Positions 45,155 to 57,009 of a DNA stretch of 64,000 bases are shown piece after piece. The position numbers and the translations under genes were made by a program. Source of the DNA: Timema cristinae (lineage: Eukaryota; Arthropoda; Insecta; Phasmatodea; Timematidae). The stretch is from assembly GCA_039000515.1 (NCBI GenBank), contig JBCFYV010000012.1, positions 41,117,015-41,181,014 of the forward strand, given 5' to 3'. Positions within the stretch are counted from its first letter, which is position 1. Each line of letters opens with the position of its first letter. The notes beneath the pieces are model-generated. The model saw only the letters and a list, made by a program, of their open reading frames with translations. It did no database searches and had not been told where the DNA came from.

Positions 45155-45839
45155 CCGACCCAGAACATAGGTTTGAAACAGTAATGGATGTAAAGTAAAT
45201 TTTTATGATAAACTAGTATGTATATACGATGTGGAAATCTAAAAGCCTTTTTTTTACCAGTATATATCTATGTATAATTAGATAGGTTAGAAAACAGGCC
45301 TTTCAGATGCATATTTCTACAAAAATCAGTGTACCATATGGTACAGTAAGTAATACAGGAAAGCGAGGAAAGGCGTTTTTTGGCATTTTTTTCATGGCAA
45401 AACATTTTTTTAAATAAATTAATAAAATATTGCTTCAATACAAACATATTTAATTGTCTTAATATGGGTATATCAAAAGTTGTAGAATATCTGTAATAAA
45501 CATTGCGACAATAGATGACCAACTTTTTAAATGAAGCAAAAAGTTATTAAATTTCAGGACAGCCTGGATAGATATTCAAAAACTGCTGAGGTAACCATGT
45601 GAATAAAATTAAACTCTATATTTGTACTGAATCAATATTTGACTTTTTGGACCAAAACATGTTTTGTTATAAAACTGTAAAAACATTTAGCTTTTCTCGC
45701 GTGCCCTCCATCCCCACCTTTATACAAGAGGTTATGTTAATTTTGACAGGTATTATTTTGGTATACGACGATTCATTGATAGTTAGGTTGTTTTTTTTTG
45801 TAAAATATTTGTGATAGGCTGCTAATTTTTTTTTTATAA
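45155..45839. other. unassigned AT-rich tract
   Basis: Short frames on both strands have no motif and no repeat is recognised. Confidence 0.4.
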
Positions 45840-46525
45840 AATTTTGAAACTTACGCGATTCTTGATTACACTTTGATCTATTATCATTTTCATGTCAAAT
45901 ATCGGTATCGACTCAGTTTTTACCCCAAGATAATTTAAGGTCATTCAGCAGTACGATTTGTATTGCAAAATTTTAACGTGTGCATAGCTAAAGGCTATAA
46001 ATATCGATTCTATTATTTCAATTTGTTACAGTTCACGAGTTATTAAGATTCAAACTTGCTATTTTAGGTTTTTTACGTTTCCAGTAAACTACCCTTTAAC
46101 CAATGTTTACCCAAAAATCAAGTATACAGTATTATTTGGGAGGTTAAACACACTCTAGATAGCCATTTTAAACCAAATATTTAAACCATTTTTTGAAAAA
46201 ATTAGAGTTAAAAAATCCCTAATTAGTAAATCGCCCTTAATTTGAGGGCTACGGTCAAAATTAAAAAAAAACTCGCCTGTGGTATTGATCTATAACATCT
46301 AGATACTATCAAGTTTGAAAAAAAAAACATCAAACCGTTTCAGATCTGTGACCAAGGACAAACAGACAGGCAGATAGACAAAGAGACAGACAAACGGACA
46401 AACATGGAGACAGAAAGAACTATAAGATCTGCTTTTTTGTTTTGGACGCACATAAAACGTAAAGAAATATAATCTCGAGGTTAAACATTTTTAAGATTAC
46501 AATACTTTCTATTGAGATGAGAAAG
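45840..46525 (-). repeat. dispersed repeat family R, copy 6
   Basis: In reverse it has CCAGTAAACTACCCTTTAA, AATTTGAGGGCTACGG, a (CAGA)n-like run, CACATAAAACGTAAAG, ATCTCGAGGTTAAAC and ATTACAATACTTTCT. The longest minus-strand copy, diverged. Confidence 0.65.
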
Positions 46526-47829
46526 TATAAATACAAAAAATTAAAAACTAAAATTACAATTTTAAAGTATATCATGACCTATTTGTCCATAGTCTAAAAA
46601 TTAGAAGTTCATTTCAGAGCGATATATTTGCTGGTTTCATTACCAACTTACGTAACCTACACAATCTCTTAAATATATAGTAGGAACAGGGGACTTGTTT
46701 TGTTTTGTGAAGGAAAGATGTAATGATGAGACCTGCGCCTAATTTTTTAGTTTGTTTTTTAATTACTTAATTTTTTATCATTTGTGAAAATATGATAAAA
46801 TTGACTATTTTTGACAGCCTAAAAAATGTAATAACGCAGCATTTTGACTTTTATAAATGAAGTTATCACTTTTAAATTCTTCAAGACCAATTTACTATAA
46901 AATATTTATAACCCAAAACTTAATTATTGAGTAATTTGTTATCTACTTAAAGGTTGATAAATTATTCAAGGAATACAATTTAAAATTCTTGTTTGAACTT
47001 GTATTAAAAGCTTGTATGATAAATATGTGGTGAGGATCCCGAACCAATGGTTAGCTCGACCTAATAACCGGATGCTATTTATGAACCTTTTCATATACAA
47101 ACAACCCATCTAGCTCGCGAGCTTTAAATACAATATTGGTTTCTCTGTTGTGATGAGACAAAAGTAATTGAACGCCAGGCCTATCGGTAACAGTGGCTTC
47201 CGGTCTTTATAATGTATTTTATATTGTATATTTATCCTTGAATTATTTATCAATATTAATATTCTCCTTATTAAACCACTATGAACATAACCTATATTAC
47301 TTAAAGGTTGTAACGCTAAAATCTCGCCTCTTGTTACTAGGGCTATATCTGGACGGGTGTAGCATGTAAATCGGATAGATTAGACAGTTACAATCAAAAT
47401 ATTCAATAGTTTAATGATTTATGCAAGAAAGAACCTATATTTACATTTTTTGGGTCCACTTCGAAGATGCAGTCTAAATAAATTACGTTTCTCCCTACAT
47501 GCAAACACGTGGTTGGTCAAAAATATTAACTTTTGATAAATACTGGAGTAGATATCAAAGAGAGACGGATATTATCATAGTTATGAATAGAATACTTTAA
47601 CGCATTGCGTTTCCCATTAGATGATGTCAGATAATTTTATATACGCTTGACATGCGGTTGAAAAGAAAAAATAGTAAAATACATCTATATAATAAATTCC
47701 TATAAAAATAATAACGGATTTTAAATAACATAATTAAATCTGATATATTTGAATATATAATGCTTTGGTATTTACTCACCCCTTCAAGATGTCTATAGAT
47801 TCATTTGTCGCACATGTAAAGCACCAAAC
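46526..47829. other. unassigned AT-rich tract
   Basis: No gene or recognised repeat is seen. Confidence 0.45.
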
Positions 47830-48340
47830 TATTCAATGATGGCCGCACACGTGCTATCGTAACGAGGTCAGTTGGAGAGAAGAGATGCGTCCGTGCATCG
47901 ACGCAAAGACCTGCGGCTCTTCAACGACCCTGGTGGTGAACCAAGGAAACTTGTTCCTTCCCTCTCTCCGCCAGTGATTCTTTCTTGTTAATTTCTCTTT
48001 CTCCCCACCTTCGCCTGCCTCTCCCGTTTCTATGGTCTTATGTTTATCGTCCTTTCCACTTTCTTTTATTCGTATCGGGTTGGGAACTATATAAGCACCC
48101 AGATCCCGGGTCACTATAGAGCCAGTTTACAGTATCCCTGCGTTGAAGGAAGGACTCCAGCATCGTCACGTCATCCATGAAGACTGAGGCGTCATATACA
48201 CCGCTGCCGTAGGCAAGATGACGAATTTCCACTCCACCTATGAAGTCTAGGCCGTAGGATTAAACGCAGCTACGGTTGGAACCACAGACTTCGGTTTATC
48301 AAGTATTGTAAAGTAATCGACGAGTCCTTATGACTTAAAA
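47830..48340 (+). promoter_or_regulatory. GC-rich island with TATA-type promoter
   Basis: GC-rich against the AT-rich flanks. TATATAAG at about 48089-48096 sits about 25-30 bp before CACTATAGAGCCAGTTTACA. It could be a solo LTR or a genuine core promoter. Open minus-strand frames here (including VEIRHLAYGSGVYDASVFMD) have no recognised homology. Confidence 0.3.
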
Positions 48341-48764
48341 ATCTAATTTTTGTTATAAAGATGAACAATATCTGTTGGCTCCCCTTTTGTTTCGGTATAA
48401 TGTTTTTGAATTACTAGTATGTCTAGTGGACAGTTAATCTATATCAAGTTTCGTTGACTAGCTAAGACAATGCTTTTATTTATTTGATTAAATATATATA
48501 TATCTTTCAGTCTTTACATTATGAGCCTCTGGCGCAGAAAGTTATAAATGTCTTAGTTAAAGACTTATAAACTTCCACAAGTTCCTTTTATCTGTTTTCA
48601 ATCAAAATTTGTCATGACACCTTGTACGTCGTGAGCATTAGTTCTATTTATGGATGGCTACCCCTAGGTTGTCAATATTTGTTTTCCTTATTACAATGCA
48701 ATTAATACAAACCAGTATTTTGGGGTTGGTCTTGTAGTCACGATTCCCGTGCAGTATTAGTTTT
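48341..48764. other. unassigned tract
   Basis: No gene or recognised repeat is seen. Confidence 0.4.
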
Positions 48765-49000
48765 GATGCGCAACCCAGGGAACTGCACTAGAGACATAGT
48801 GGGGTCCTCGCAAATCATACTCTTTACTTTTTGCCTTTCGATCGATTCGAATTATTTGTTTTGTTTTTGATGCACTTGCTATTATAATTTTATGTACTAT
48901 TGGATGCCCTGGCAGTACCAAAGGGGAATGTGACCAGCCATAGTATATTTGTTGACACCTGTTTCTTAGCCATCGACTGCTGTTATCAACAGCTTGTTAT
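48765..49000 (-). repeat. dispersed repeat T, copy 2
   Basis: Reverse-orientation partner of 39310-39455, sharing the GGTACTGCCAGGGCATCCAA and AGAAACAGGTGTCAACA blocks. Confidence 0.65.
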
Positions 49001-49611
49001 CCAAATTTTTAACGGATACTATTTTAAAGGCCCTATCAAATAGCACGGCTGTAAGTTACATGTATATTTTGTTCTACCTTTTTCTATTAGTAATTATATA
49101 TTGTTCTGCTTTTTAGAAATACATCTACCTGTGGCCAGGCGACTGCACAGCCCTGGTAGCCACAGTCTCAATTCTCAAGCCTAACTGTTTTGGATAAAAA
49201 TTCATAAGCATATCCATCTATATTATTGTAAACCATCATTTGCTTAACTATGTGTATTTATATAAATAAATCTATATATTCTTTTAAAATGACTTCCTTT
49301 AAATTATAATGTGTGTAACCTGTAGGGAAACTGCTCTTGTAAGAGCCTACAAGGGGTGGAGTAAGAGTTGGTTAGACCACTCTCTTCTGTTACTTCGCTC
49401 CAGCTGACACACAAGAAATTCCCACACCAGTCATCCCTAGCTAAAACAAGCCGAAATCAAATGGGTCTAATTCATTAATGCACTTTTCAATAAGCCAAAT
49501 ATTAATTATTGTTTATAATGTATTTTACAAACCAAAGTTGACTTGAAACTGTACTACCATTCACTTATATAAAGTATGGGTGCTAAGTATAGACAAAAAT
49601 TAAGGATCGAT
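49001..49611. other. unassigned tract
   Basis: No gene is seen. CTCTTGTAAGAGCCTACAAG near 49333 forms small inverted repeats. Confidence 0.35.
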
Positions 49612-49868
49612 ACCCACTTCAATGGTCGAATGGTCTAAAGAATCACTATCGTGTTAGATTGGCCTGCTACTAACGGAGAAATAGGGGTTATAATCCCAGT
49701 CATGTCTATTGAGGGTGGATTTTACTAAATTATTTCCCACTCTCCTTCCACGCGAATGCGGGTAGATTATCTTTAAGATTCTTCCTTTGTCATCCTAACC
49801 CCATTAGATTAATTATCATAAATGCGTATAACCTAACAGGTAGTAAGACGCGGTGATAAAAAATAAAA
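49612..49868 (+). mobile_element. SINE-A copy
   Basis: It has CACTTCAATGGTCGAATGG, CTCTCCTTCCACGCGAATGC, GCGTATAACCTAACAGGTAG and ACGCGGTGATAAAAAA. Full length, diverged. Confidence 0.82.
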
Positions 49869-50948
49869 TAACCATACTTAAAAATATTAGACCTAGTAAA
49901 CCCCTAGTGCTGCTTGAACCCAGGTACAGAAAAGGAGTGATTAATTCAAATAACCGTTCATAGTTTGTGTGTACAAATCTTACCAAATGAGTAGTCTGCA
50001 CACAATATTTAGCCATGTTATAGACTTTATTTTTGTAAGAATGTGAGTGTGCCGTCTATCTGTTATATCCTTTATTGGTTTAAATTATTTGACTAAACGT
50101 GAAAAATAGGTAGACTAACTAGAATATTATGTCAAAATAGGGATTTACTGTAATCCAAACATTTGCATAAAAGCGATCATAATAGAAGTATAACGATTAC
50201 GACTAGACAAAATTTGTAAAAAGAGCATCAAAGTTAAAAAAAACGTCATAAACGATATAATAACCTTTTATAAATACATATTGGTCTCTGTAATTACCGG
50301 CCATATTTCGATTTATTATTTATTACACCAAGCAGTTCTTTTAAATTGATTGTGAAATCTTATACGGGTTAACCACAATAGTAAGTAGTTGTTTCAATTA
50401 GTTTTGAAAATGTGGAATCCACCCTCCCCCATTTCGTTGACTCCAACTTTGAAATTTAAGTTTTTAGAACTTATTTGAATATCTAGAGTAGTACTTCTAC
50501 ATGTTTGCCAAATTTTATCACATAAAGTGAAATTCCTATTAATAAAGTAACATAGATGAAAAAAGAACATCGATGTTATAGGACCAAAAACATAGGTAAT
50601 ACTTTTCAAACCAATTGAAGTAACTGAAGTGTTTTTGCAATAAATTAATATGAAATTCATATATCAATTAAACAAATTATATTAAACACTAATAAAAAAA
50701 TTACTATTTTTAAAACAAACACATAAATATGTCACTGTCTCGGACATCGCTACAAAACATTGATGGTTAAAAATCATCTATGAGGAAAACATCGAAACTT
50801 CAACATATATGTTCAATGTATATCCCTGAGGGACGGTCCTATAACCATGTCCCGTTTCCCCTGTCAAATTGATCCCACCAGTCGATCTCGCTGTAACTGT
50901 GCCAGCTCTTTAGGTAAAAGGCTATACTAGTGAATGTAGTAATAAAAA
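49869..50948. other. unassigned AT-rich tract
   Basis: The minus-strand frames at 49816-50016 and 50394-50660 have no motif. No gene is called. Confidence 0.4.
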
Positions 50949-50950
50949 TA

Positions 50951-51556
50951 CAGTCAACTCTCGATTCTACGACCTTTCACGGTTCCCTGGAAAAGGGTTG
51001 TTATTTCTAAGGGGTCGTTATTGGAATTTTAACACAATTTTTTCCACCCCTGACCTTCATACGAAAAAATTGCAATTTTTAGACAACAAATAGCGTGGGT
51101 CATCAAAAATCGTTCAAACCAACCAAATCAAAATAACAAAGTTAAACAATAGCATGGGTCGTCAAAAATTGTTCACAAAATCAAACCAAAATAGTAACCA
51201 AATCGAGAATAGAAATAACAATGGCAAAAGCAAGCCTGGCGTGTGATGTAGCGGCAGTCGCGCACGGGGAAACATTGTCTTGCTTGTGGGAGGGGGTGGA
51301 CAGAGTCAAGTGCTATTGGCTGGAATTGATGAGGTGGTGTCTATTTTTATACCTGACCCACCCCAGTTACTAGTAATACAGCGCTCACAAAGATAATTGC
51401 AACGCAGCGACCTAAATAAATGCAACACACACATTTTACAGCCGATTTCCTTAAATTTCTCAACCTTTTTTTCCACATTTTTCACGGTTCCACCAAAAAG
51501 GGTCGTTACTTCGAGAGGGACGCTATTCCCGGGGTCGTAGAATCGAGAGTTGACTG
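50951..51556. mobile_element. pogo/Tigger-like MITE, perfect 26-bp TIRs
   Basis: The left end CAGTCAACTCTCGATTCTAC followed by GACC is exactly inverse to the right end, and TA flanks both sides (50949-50950 and 51557-51558). The CAGT start, TA duplication and CTCGATT-type terminus fit pogo/Tigger elements of the Tc1/mariner superfamily. There is a sub-terminal direct repeat TTTCACGGTTCC plus AGGGT(C/T)GTTA at both ends, and an internal ~58-bp repeat at 51087 and 51147. No transposase. Confidence 0.85.
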
Positions 51557-51587
51557 TATTGATCGAATTTACAATTTTTATGAATAG

Positions 51588-51750
51588 TTTTTTTAGCACC
51601 GCATCTACTACCCGTACGGGTAATGCACCTATATAGACCTACTAAATTACTCTAATGTGTACACCTGACTGGAATCTAGGCCCGACCTCACCGCCTTGGC
51701 AGTCTAATCAATTGCAAGAGTGACGCCTTAAACTATGCGGCCAATGAAGC
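51588..51750 (-). mobile_element. SINE-A copy with internal deletion
   Basis: From TTTTTTAGCACCGCATC to CTATGCGGCCAATGAAGC in reverse, with the middle of the body missing. It abuts the MITE on one side and the retroelement on the other. Confidence 0.75.
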
Positions 51751-51986
51751 AGAAATTAATAATTAAAAGTCATGAAGAAAAGTCAATGAAGAGAAATCGT
51801 CAAAGAAAGCGGAAACAAACATCGTCTATCTAGGATTCCACGTGAAACCCAAGACACAACTTTGACTCGAACAGAGGCAGCAAGAAACCGATCAAGCATC
51901 CTCCTCAAACTCCGCCAAAAAAAAGCTGGAGAAAAGAGCATACAACGGATAGGAGGCTATCTCACTTGGGTGGGCTATAATCTGCG

Positions 51987-52451
51987 GTGGCGCGAGTCTA
52001 CAGGAGATGCCCGGCCATAGCAGAGAAGCTACTGAGCCTGCCCAGGTTGAACAAGTGTTGTTGGGAGATGCCACAAGAATACCCCGTGGACATATTTTCC
52101 GACGCCACCCCGTGGTCGATGGCGGCGCACTGCCTCAGCGACAACACGGCGCTGGTCCAGAGGTTTCACCGGCCAGCGGACATTAACCAGGCAGAGACTG
52201 TCGCACGCCTGCTCGCTCTCCGCTGGCAACACGAGAAAAACAAGATGGACACGCGCCCCATCCGCCTCGGGGTGGACAACAGCCTGGTATTCAATGCGAC
52301 ACCAGTGCGAAATCTACACCTGTATGTAATAAACGCCCTAAAACACCGACATTGGGACACCTACTGGATCGAGACGGCGGCCAACCCAGCAGATATATCG
52401 TCCAAAGCGATCCTCCAAAGACTGATAGAAGAAGCCGAAACAGCGGGATAA
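51987..52451 (+). pseudogene. retroelement RNase H domain fragment
   Basis: A 154-codon open frame (no ATG needed; it is the 3' end of a longer broken frame). Candidate catalytic acidic residues appear in family order: D39 in FSDATP, E70 in INQAET, D97 in GVDNS, D136 in NPADIS. The DATP and DNS/NPAD combination is like hepadnavirus RNase H and the hepadnavirus-related insect retroelements (HEART) reported in 2018, as I recall. DIRS-type RNase H shares part of the pattern. Upstream frames are disrupted by at least one stop and frame changes between 51830 and 51990, so no intact polymerase is encoded. Confidence 0.6.
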
Positions 52452-52599
52452 ATAGACTTGACAACCTTGCCGTCAAGTAAATTCGCCTTATTGTATATAT
52501 GATGTATGGTTAATGTGAAATGTAAAATCTATAATAAAGGGCTTGGCCACCGCCTCCTCTCGCCACCTTCGGCTGTCCTCCCGGGACCTTCCAACCGCA

Positions 52600-52735
52600 C
52601 ATTTCCGCACCAAAGCGAGAGTATAAAAGCGGCGGTGGAAGGGACTCGGGAAGGCCAGTCGGAGTTTGGCGGGGTGAGCGGCAACATTCATTTACCAGCA
52701 ATTCTTGTAAAATTTGTTCGATAACTAAAACCTTT
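52600..52735 (+). promoter_or_regulatory. TATA-bearing terminal region of retroelement
   Basis: TATAAAAG at 52622-52629 sits in a GC-rich block about 170 bp after the RNase H stop. Its position suggests a terminal repeat promoter (LTR or equivalent). The partner repeat is absent, so boundaries cannot be fixed. Confidence 0.45.
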
Positions 52736-52744
52736 AAAGTAAAA

Positions 52745-53459
52745 CATATATATTAGAGTAAAATTTTGTTAAATATATTCGTTACCTACAAAAAAAAAAT
52801 GCAATATTTAAACTATTAGCATCCAAAGTGGTTTTAACATTGGGAGTTGTAACTCATAAAGCTTATCTGCACTTGAGATCAAGCTATTTCTGTCTTTTCT
52901 TCCTTTACTTGGGGGGAGATAATGACTCATAAATACCTGTCTGGCTACCTTCCTCACCTTACCTCACTTCATAAGAACAAAGGGGGTGAGTTAGGAAATG
53001 ATTGACACTCAAGGAACCCTAAACAGCTTTTAATCCTTCCCTAGCAGTTTACAGAATTTAGGCTCTACCCCCCCACACCCGCCCAAGATATATTTTTCCT
53101 TTTTTCTTTATAGCCTTCAACTTTGAGTTAATCGTATCGTGAAATGGGGTCTTAAATTATATATTATTCTTTTATTTCTTCATCTCTTCCATTTCATACT
53201 GATTATATACCGATATTAATTTTATAAATTTTTTAAATATTTTATTGTATATCTGTGAAGGAAGGGAAATGTTTGCTTGTATTTAATAACTTGCAATCCA
53301 CTATATTTTGGTTGTTCATTAAAGTGAGTATTTTTTAAAGAAACATATTTTAGCTCGCTGTGATTTGTACGATTTTAAATTTAAGTTTTTTTGAAGAAGA
53401 TTAAAAAGACAAAATATTTATAACTAAGTACGTTTCTAGATATTACTTATTTTTTATAA
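52745..53459. other. unassigned AT-rich tract
   Basis: No gene or recognised repeat is seen. Confidence 0.4.
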
Positions 53460-53930
53460 TTGTAGCAATTATTGCTCCAAGTCAACAGAATGGGGACAGT
53501 CAGGTATAAACATCACTTACCCAATACCACTAATCTTGCCGAGCACCTTGCGCAAACGAACATCCGACTACACGAACCACAAGCGAACAACTGACAAGAC
53601 TGAGCCAAGTTCCGCCTCTCGCCACTAGAGCCCGGCACCACCGCTACCATGATCAATCCACCCAACTTCAAGAAACGAGAAGAAGATGGCAACTGCCAGG
53701 CTTTGCCAGAATAATATAGAATGTTCTTCTGCCGGCGCGCCCCCTTCCTTTGTGCCTATCCTGTTCGATGAGTGTGCCATATAAAAGACCATCCGTCGAG
53801 GAAGACGTCACTCTTGGACTTGGCTGCGACCATGTAGGACTAAGCATCGGCGTAACGGACATATTATATTAATGTAAGAATAGAATCCAATTTCGGATTA
53901 AATATAAATTATGGGAACTAGTCAAAATTC
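53460..53930 (+). promoter_or_regulatory. GC-rich island, possible LTR-element leader and promoter
   Basis: TGGGGACAGTCAGG at about 53491 resembles the first bases after an LTR. GCTACCATGATCAATC at about 53643 starts a 21-codon frame like a gag start that soon stops. CATATAAAAGACC at about 53778 is a TATA box. Together they could be a collapsed LTR retrotransposon or a cellular promoter. No paired LTR was found. Confidence 0.3.
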
Positions 53931-55400
53931 TTTTTTAGATCTTTTATCAAATTTAATTATAAATGTATTTGCGTAAATCTTCGTCTTTTGATTTACTTTA
54001 TAATGAGAGTATTGTAAAGTCAGACATTTTCTGTGTTATGGATATTAGGCATTATGCGCGAAAATTATACTCAACCAATTAACTTTATTTGTTTCTCAGT
54101 AGTATTTAGGTTAGATGAGTGTAGTAAATATGAAAATCTGAGAGTGTTGTTAGATCAGAACTTTTCAATATTATCCATAATGATTGATAGTCTAAAATTT
54201 CAAAATTAACTTTATTTCGTCTCTATTGCAAATGTGGCATTTTGGGTTTGGTAAACATTAAGGTGGGAAAGTGTTTGAAATATGGTGCCGAGATTTTCAA
54301 TATTAGTAGAATGGAGTATTGCACTAGATTATTATATAGATCAACTTAACTTTATATTTTTTTTACTATTTTCTCGATTGTTATTTTTAGGATAGTTTTG
54401 TTAATATCTATTTTGTGCCAAAATAGTAACAAATAAACAAACTTAATGGGGTAATGTTAGGAAATATCCTTGATATTTATAATAGTACTATAATCCTTGT
54501 TTAGGACATAGGCGAAGGCTATTGTGAGTTACGCTAGTAGGTTATTAGCGTTAAAGTAAAATGGTATTGGCATTAGGTATTTTTGATGGAACTAAAACTT
54601 TTAGTAACATGTGGCATTTTCGCAACAACATCAAAAATGTGTTAGTTAGGAGAGATCATTTACTGTATGACGTATGATCATATTAAATTAATATTATGCA
54701 TCAATATTTGTATTTACGTAATATGTTTAGGGTACATAATAAATAACGTAATGATTAGAAGGAAAAGAGTAAATATTTATGGAACAATGTTTTTATTGGA
54801 TAGTATATATATAACTGAATTATTAAATGCTCTTCAAATAATATGCTTATTATTTAATAAAGTTTGGCATAAATAAAATCTAAAAGATTCTAAGACTTGA
54901 ATTTATTCTATTACATAATTACGCCATATTATCCCTATGTCTAGAAAAGGTGCGAGGGATTAGCCTTCGACCTTTTTATATATTTATATGTTAGGCAACC
55001 TGTGAAGGTGGACCGTTGTTTCCCGCTACTCACAAGAGTGAGTTGCGTGCGCTGGGGACATGCTAAATGTCCAGCATTTTATAAATCACAACTTTAGGAT
55101 ATTCACTCTGCGCGCTCCTCTATATTCTATTTCATTTTTCTTTAACTGTAGATTTTGTTTATATTTATGTATTGAATCCCTCTAGTTTGGAGCTTAGGGA
55201 TTACATAATCACCCAAGCTAGCCTCGAATAATTTATTTTAATTGGATTAGTGAAATAAATTGAGAAGGGTGTGTGTGGGGTCATACCGTAAATATACACA
55301 CACACATTTTTCGTACGAATAACAAATTAATATCATCACATTATTCATACGTAAGATATCTCTGAGAGATACATAGCTATGATTCACTCTTTAGGGAATT
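53931..55400. other. unassigned AT-rich tract
   Basis: The 69-codon frame at 54667-54876 is hydrophobic and AT-driven. No repeat is recognised. Confidence 0.45.
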
Positions 55401-55636
55401 TGTTTGTAGCACCGCGTCTTTATTACTAACTGTTCAGGTTATACACATATGTACTGATTACGCTAATGGTTCTATGGATGATATCTAAAGGAAGTGTTCT
55501 CACATTTGCGTGGAGATAGTGTGGAAAATTATTTTGGAAAACCATCCTCAGTACACCCAACCGAGATTATAACTTCGTTCTCGCTGTCATCGGCAGTATA
55601 GTTTACTACACGAGAGACTATGCGGCCACCGAAGCA
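55401..55636 (-). mobile_element. SINE-A copy, full length
   Basis: From TTGTAGCACCGCGTC through CACATTTGCGTGGAGATAG and CTGTCATCGGCAGTATAG to TATGCGGCCACCGAAGC. It joins directly to the next copy in opposite orientation, with no spacer. Confidence 0.85.
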
Positions 55637-56245
55637 GGTCTGGGTGTACTAGGGTGGTTTTCAAAAATTATTTTCGGCTTTCCCTCCACGCAAATATGGG
55701 TATACTTCCTTAAATATAACCTACTTAATCTCAAAACCATTAGCGTAATCTATACTAACATTATAAAGAGGAAAGATTTTTTTTTTGTTTGTAATGGATA
55801 AACTCAAAAACTACTGAACCGATTTTAAAAATTCTTTCACCAATATAAAGCTACATTATCAGCGAGTAACAAAGGCTATATATTATTTTGAAAATTTAAT
55901 TTATTCCTCATAAAAATGTCGATAACATATTATATAATCGTTGGAAAAAAAAGTTGAAGAGAAAGTGTGGTTGGTGAAGGGAGCGAGGGGTAGGGGTGAG
56001 GAAAGAGGAATAAGATGAAAATAGTAGGGAGGATAAAAAGAGGGAAGGGGGCTATACAGTGATGGTAGGACCGTATTTAAAAAAAAAAGTAAAAAAAGTT
56101 TTTATTTTATATTGACATGATGGATGATTTGAAGCTTTATTTTACAGGATTCTTTACAATATCTCTTTACGGGGAAGGGGGCTAGTTAGTAATAAACGTT
56201 TAGTTCAAACGAGCAGTAGGAAGCGGTGCTAAGAAAAATATATAT
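55637..56245 (+). mobile_element. SINE-A body/tail split by Helitron
   Basis: 55637-55748 (GGTCTGGGTGTACTAGGGTG to CATTAGCGTAA) and 56186-56245 (TTAGTAATAAACGTTTAG to GCGGTGCTAAG) join to the SINE-A order without gain or loss. The element between them is 55749-56185. The tRNA head is missing. Confidence 0.88.
55749..56185 (+). mobile_element. 437-bp non-autonomous Helitron
   Basis: It starts TCTATACTAACATTATAAAG, continues with AACTACTGAACCGATTTTAA and GCTACATTATCAGCGAGTAA, and ends GGGGGCTAG. The insertion is exactly between A and T of the host SINE, with no target duplication, as Helitrons do. The 5' sequence resembles short insect Helitrons of the TCTATACTAATATTATAAAG type (from memory). 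No ORF. Confidence 0.88.
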
Positions 56246-56440
56246 AGGCCCCTACCATGGGAATGCGGACTAAAATGTCAAGCTTATATAGTCTGGTTTG
56301 TCGAGGACGGGGAGATAAGGATTTGAGTCCTGGCAGGGGTGTGGTAAAGGTATTTTTTTCCTAAATGATTACCCACTTTACCTCCACGTAAATGCGGTTA
56401 TATTGCCTATCGCAAATAAAATTCTTATATCCGTATAGCT
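56246..56440 (+). mobile_element. SINE-A copy, 3'-truncated
   Basis: It has CTACCATGGGAATGCGGAC, GAGGACGGGGAGATAAGG, TTGAGTCCTGGCAGGGG and CTCCACGTAAATGCGG, ending before the family tail. It follows the previous copy tandemly. Confidence 0.75.
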
Positions 56441-57009
56441 ACCAAAAATAGCGTCGTATGATTTTCGTCCCACATCCAAATTTGTAAAACTAAGCACGTT
56501 TCAATACAGATTATATTTTTGAAGGTTAGTTCAACCTAAGACCTGAAATTGGATAATTTCAATGCACTAACATTCTAAATGCTTAATTTTAATGCTTTCA
56601 TTTCTCATACTCTAACATAACCTTGCCTAACTAACCTCAACAATCCTAAGCTAACCAACCCAAACTCAAGCCTAGAATTTGACATTCTAAGGATTTATCG
56701 CTGAAAATCCTAAAGTTTGGCCTCACGCGAGAGTACAACGAATACAAGGACATTCAACTAATACGCAAAATGTGTGGTTCCTTTTCCCTACTCCAACCTA
56801 AGTATGGTGAAAATGGGTGAATTATCATCATGGAGATTGTTCCATCCTACAAAAAACTTGGCGAGGACGCAAATCTCACGGACGTATATTCCACGCTATC
56901 TTTTGGGTAGTCTCGTTCGGGCAATACTCTCATTAATTAACTACTCTAGTGAAATAGGGATGAAGAAGGTATATTTGGGAGGAAATATACCGCGCGCCCA
57001 CAGGTGAAT
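56441..57009. other. unassigned tract
   Basis: The 77-codon frame at 56774-57007 starts with GTG and has no motif. Many CTAACC-like words occur around 56600-56680. Confidence 0.35.

Larger units (their letters stand above)
51780..52740 (+). mobile_element. hepadnavirus-related or DIRS-like retroelement remnant
   Basis: It contains the end of a reverse transcriptase (a YLGF motif near 51825, then frame disruptions), an RNase H frame (51987-52451), an AATAAA at about 52532 and a TATAAAAG at 52622, then AT-rich flank. Local GC is much higher than the surroundings. No integrase follows the RNase H, so it is not ordinary Ty3 order. Gag, protease and most of the RT are missing. It is an old, broken copy. 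Confidence 0.55.

Noticed and set aside
48044..48232. Minus-strand peptide with VEIRHLAYGSGVYDASVFMD as a reverse transcriptase fragment
   Set aside because: Superficially like a LINE RT block, but the YADD core is absent and the region looks like a plus-strand promoter island.
52029..52701. Several open frames on the minus strand and overlapping frames
   Set aside because: Shadows of the GC-rich RNase H region and its downstream terminal block.
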